Shown piece by piece: positions 62,039 through 64,000 of a stretch of DNA of 64,000 bases. Under the pieces are notes generated by a model. That model did not search any database, had not been told where the DNA came from, and was given only the letters and a program-made list of their open reading frames with translations. This DNA comes from an uncultured Clostridia bacterium (GTDB lineage: Bacteria; Bacillota; Clostridia; Oscillospirales; Ruminococcaceae), in the NCBI GenBank assembly GCA_947629335.1, contig CANRDI010000004.1, forward strand, positions 60,996 to 124,995, read 5' to 3'. The position numbers and the translations under genes were made by a program. The stretch's first letter is position 1. Every line of letters begins with the position of its first letter.

Positions 62039-62998
62039 ATGCTTGAAAAAATCGAAAAGCTCAACATCGAGACCTCAAAACTGAGGTCAGACGGCACCTA
62101 TGGAATGTTCGTTCTTGAACCGCTTCAGACCGGTTATGGAAATACTCTCGGAAACAGCCTCAGAAGAGTGCTTCTTTCCTCTCTGCCGGGCGTTGCGGCG
62201 ACGTCTGTAAAGATAGACGGAGTTCAGCACGAATTTTCCACCATCCCGGGCGTTAAAGAAGACGTTACGGAAATTATTCTCAATATTAAAGGACTCAGAG
62301 CCAAGATGTACGGCGAAGCTCCCAAAACGATCTACATCGAAGCAGAGGGCGAATGTGAAGTTACGGCGGGCGATATAAAGACCGATAGCGAGGTCGAAAT
62401 TCTCGATCCGGGTATGCATATTGCGTCGCTCGGAGCGGGCGCAAAGCTCTATATGGACATTACGCTCGACAGAGGCAGGGGTTATGTTTCGGCAGAACAG
62501 AACAAACAACAGCTCCAGCCCGTTATCGGCATCATTCCTATCGACAGTATCTATACTCCTGTTTTAAAATGCAACTATACGGTCGAAAATACCCGTGTAG
62601 GTCAGAAAACAGACTATGAAAAGCTCATAATCGAGATATGGACGGACGGAACTATTTCCGCGAAAGAAGCTGTTTCTTATGCGGCGAAAATTCTTATCGA
62701 AAGACTGAGTATGTTTGCGGAGCTTTCTGACGACACAAATCCCCAGGAGCTTATGGAGACGAAGGAAGAAAGCCGCAAGGATAAAGTTCTCGAAATGACG
62801 ATCGAAGAGCTTGAGCTTTCGGTGCGTTCGTTCAACTGCTTAAAGAGAGCAGGAATAAATACCGTCGAGGATCTTGTAAACAAGTCGCCCGAAGATATGA
62901 TGAAGGTCAGAAACCTCGGAAAGAAGTCTTTCGACGAGGTAAAGGCGAAGTTACAGTCGCTCGGCTGTGACCTTATGAGTTCAGATGAGAATAAATAA
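62039..62998 (+). CDS. rpoA: RNA polymerase alpha subunit
   Basis: 319 aa. Alpha-NTD for dimerisation and assembly ([40 protein letters not shown]), linker, and alpha-CTD ([40 protein letters not shown]) that contacts UP elements and activators. The frame extends to 61982, but CGGGAGGG places the start at ATG 62039. Confidence 0.99.
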   Translation: MLEKIEKLNIETSKLRSDGTYGMFVLEPLQTGYGNTLGNSLRRVLLSSLPGVAATSVKIDGVQHEFSTIPGVKEDVTEIILNIKGLRAKMYGEAPKTIYIEAEGECEVTAGDIKTDSEVEILDPGMHIASLGAGAKLYMDITLDRGRGYVSAEQNKQQLQPVIGIIPIDSIYTPVLKCNYTVENTRVGQKTDYEKLIIEIWTDGTISAKEAVSYAAKILIERLSMFAELSDDTNPQELMETKEESRKDKVLEMTIEELELSVRSFNCLKRAGINTVEDLVNKSPEDMMKVRNLGKKSFDEVKAKLQSLGCDLMSSDENK

Positions 62999-63037
62999 TT
63001 GCCCCAAAGATAAGTTTCACCGAAAGGAGAAAATAAA

Positions 63038-63379
63038 ATGCCAGGTTCAAGAAAGTTAGGAAGAACAAGCGACCACAGAAAAGCTATGCTCAGAGGAATG
63101 GTTACTTTTCTTCTCGAAAACGGTAAGATCGAAACTACCGTAACGCGCGCAAAAGAAGTACGCGCAGAGGCAGAGAAGATGATTACTCTCGGCAAGGCAA
63201 ATACACTTCATACTAAGCGTCAAGTTTATTCGTACATTACGAAAGAAGACGTTGCTAAGAAGGTATTTGACGAGATAGCTCCGAAGTACGCTGACAGAGC
63301 AAGCGGTTACACGAGAATTTACAAGATCGGTCCCCGCAGAGGCGACGCAGCGGAAATGGCAATCATAGAACTTGTATAA
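63038..63379 (+). CDS. rplQ: 50S ribosomal protein L17
   Basis: 113 aa; [40 protein letters not shown] and [19 protein letters not shown] are diagnostic. Last gene of the superoperon; GAAAGGAGAA upstream, terminator downstream. Confidence 0.98.
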   Translation: MPGSRKLGRTSDHRKAMLRGMVTFLLENGKIETTVTRAKEVRAEAEKMITLGKANTLHTKRQVYSYITKEDVAKKVFDEIAPKYADRASGYTRIYKIGPRRGDAAEMAIIELV

Positions 63380-63414
63380 GTTCTGACGCAGACAATTCGG
63401 AAGTTTTAAAATTT

Positions 63415-63447
63415 AAGAGCGTAAGCAATTCGGTTGCTTACGCTCTT
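63415..63447. terminator. terminator of the ribosomal superoperon
   Basis: AAGAGCGTAAGCAA and TTGCTTACGCTCTT form a perfect 14-bp stem with a 5-nt loop (TTCGG), followed by TACTTTAT. It shares the AAGAGCGTAA stem with the hairpin at 39753-39785. Confidence 0.85.
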
Positions 63448-63462
63448 TACTTTATAAAGAAA

Positions 63463-63489
63463 TCCCCCGCTCTTTTTTGGAGCGGGGGA
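63463..63489 (-). terminator. terminator of the LRR gene
   Basis: TCCCCCGCTC and GAGCGGGGGA pair over 10 bp with a 7-nt loop. On the minus strand it follows the leucine-rich-repeat gene stop by 7 nt and is followed by TTTCTTTAT. Confidence 0.75.
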
Positions 63490-63496
63490 AAGGATT

Positions 63497-64000
63497 TTAG
63501 CCGTTTACTGCGGCGTATATAGTGTTGCAGTCGTAAGTGTTGCCCTTGTATGTAATTTTTGCTTTGCTGCAGCCGTCGAAAGCACGTTCACCTATCTTTG
63601 TCACGCTGTCCGGGATATTTACGGTTTTCAGATTTGAGCACATCATGAAAGCACCAATGCCGATTTCGGTCACACTGTTGGGAATGTCTACGCTTGTAAG
63701 GCTTTTGCAGCCTTCGAAATAGATTGATGTAACGCCGTCCGGAATTTCTATGCTTTCAAGGCTTGTGCAGTGACTGAAAACGATTGATGTAACGCTGTCC
63801 GGAAGGTCTACGCTTGTAAGACTGCTGCAACCAGACAAACTGATTGATGTCACGCCGTCGGGAATAGTTATACTTTCAAGGCCTGTGCAGTCAATGAAAG
63901 CCGTTTTGTCGATTTCTGTTACGCTGTCAGGAATGTCTATGCTTGTAAGGCTTATGCAGCCATAGAAAGTGTAAAAGTTGATTTTTGTCACACCATTAGG
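63497..64000 (-). CDS. BspA-type leucine-rich repeat protein, partial
   Basis: C-terminal part only: the frame is still open at the right edge (residues PNGVTKINFYTF precede the first ATG). It consists of about seven 18-23-residue LRR_5 units of the form SLTSVDIPDSVTEIGxxAFxxC (shown in part), followed by a short end (KAKITYKGNTYDCNTIYAAV). Such repeats are found in large surface proteins of gut Clostridia and related bacteria, but neither signal peptide nor anchor is in view. Several middle units are shortened (VTSISLSGC, VTSIVFSHC, VTSIYFEGC). Confidence 0.85.
   Translation of the reverse strand, partial: PNGVTKINFYTFYGCISLTSIDIPDSVTEIDKTAFIDCTGLESITIPDGVTSISLSGCSSLTSVDLPDSVTSIVFSHCTSLESIEIPDGVTSIYFEGCKSLTSVDIPNSVTEIGIGAFMMCSNLKTVNIPDSVTKIGERAFDGCSKAKITYKGNTYDCNTIYAAVNG

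Overview
The window looks like part of the chromosome of a spore-forming, anaerobic Gram-positive bacterium of class Clostridia, most likely in or near the Oscillospiraceae/Ruminococcaceae. Evidence: a sporulation-type germination protease (gpr) divergent from rpsT; a dacF-like carboxypeptidase with an SxxK motif; the darA-holB-ricT gene order of Firmicutes; strong A/G-rich ribosome binding sites; sigma-A promoters with 17-bp spacers; zinc-type S14 and L36; a 2[4Fe-4S] ferredoxin; and frequent TTG starts. TGA is used as an ordinary stop codon. No rRNA, tRNA, phage, insertion-sequence transposase or CRISPR array was seen. The genus cannot be named from sequence alone.

Layout. 0-3 kb: parA-parB-serS. 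3.2-7.3 kb: an ABC ATPase and a giant FtsX-type permease with a long heptad coiled coil. 7.5-9.7 kb: an operon of a zinc deacylase, a DtxR/MntR-type metal sensor and a metallo-beta-lactamase-fold protein. 9.8-14.9 kb (minus): darA-holB-ricT, then a glycosyltransferase, a MATE exporter and a tiny Cys-rich protein. 15.2 kb: ferredoxin. 15.7-17.8 kb (minus): an unknown protein and a degenerate-GGDEF/EAL protein. 18-26.6 kb: cytoplasmic alpha-glucan breakdown (two GH13 enzymes and glycogen phosphorylase) with dprA in between. 26.6-31 kb: small membrane and hypothetical proteins, NERD protein, ychF, then a gene-free repeat block. 31.2-35.7 kb (minus): secDF and a polytopic membrane protein. 36-39.7 kb: dacF, an HlyD-like adaptor and a MacB/FtsX-like permease. 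39.9-45.4 kb (minus): an unknown protein, GH5 hydrolase, HD hydrolase, a SUFU-domain protein, a PPOX-fold protein and rpsT. 45.7 kb: gpr. 47-63.4 kb: one long S10-spc-alpha ribosomal superoperon with secY, adk, map, a KOW protein, infA, rpoA and rplQ. The right edge cuts a BspA-type leucine-rich-repeat gene.

The most unusual content lies between genes. At least four families of palindromic, MITE-like repeats occupy the intergenic gaps. They often begin within a few bases of a stop codon, one pair flanks dacF in opposite orientation, and they share a short GC core hairpin. The other main points are structured leaders in the ribosomal operon (before rpsJ, between rpsJ and rplC, before rpoA), a seryl-tRNA synthetase with a divergent motif 3, and the SUFU/HD gene pair. 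I do not see a clear-cut new defence or mobile system. The repeat families and the SUFU/HD cluster are the best candidates for something undescribed.
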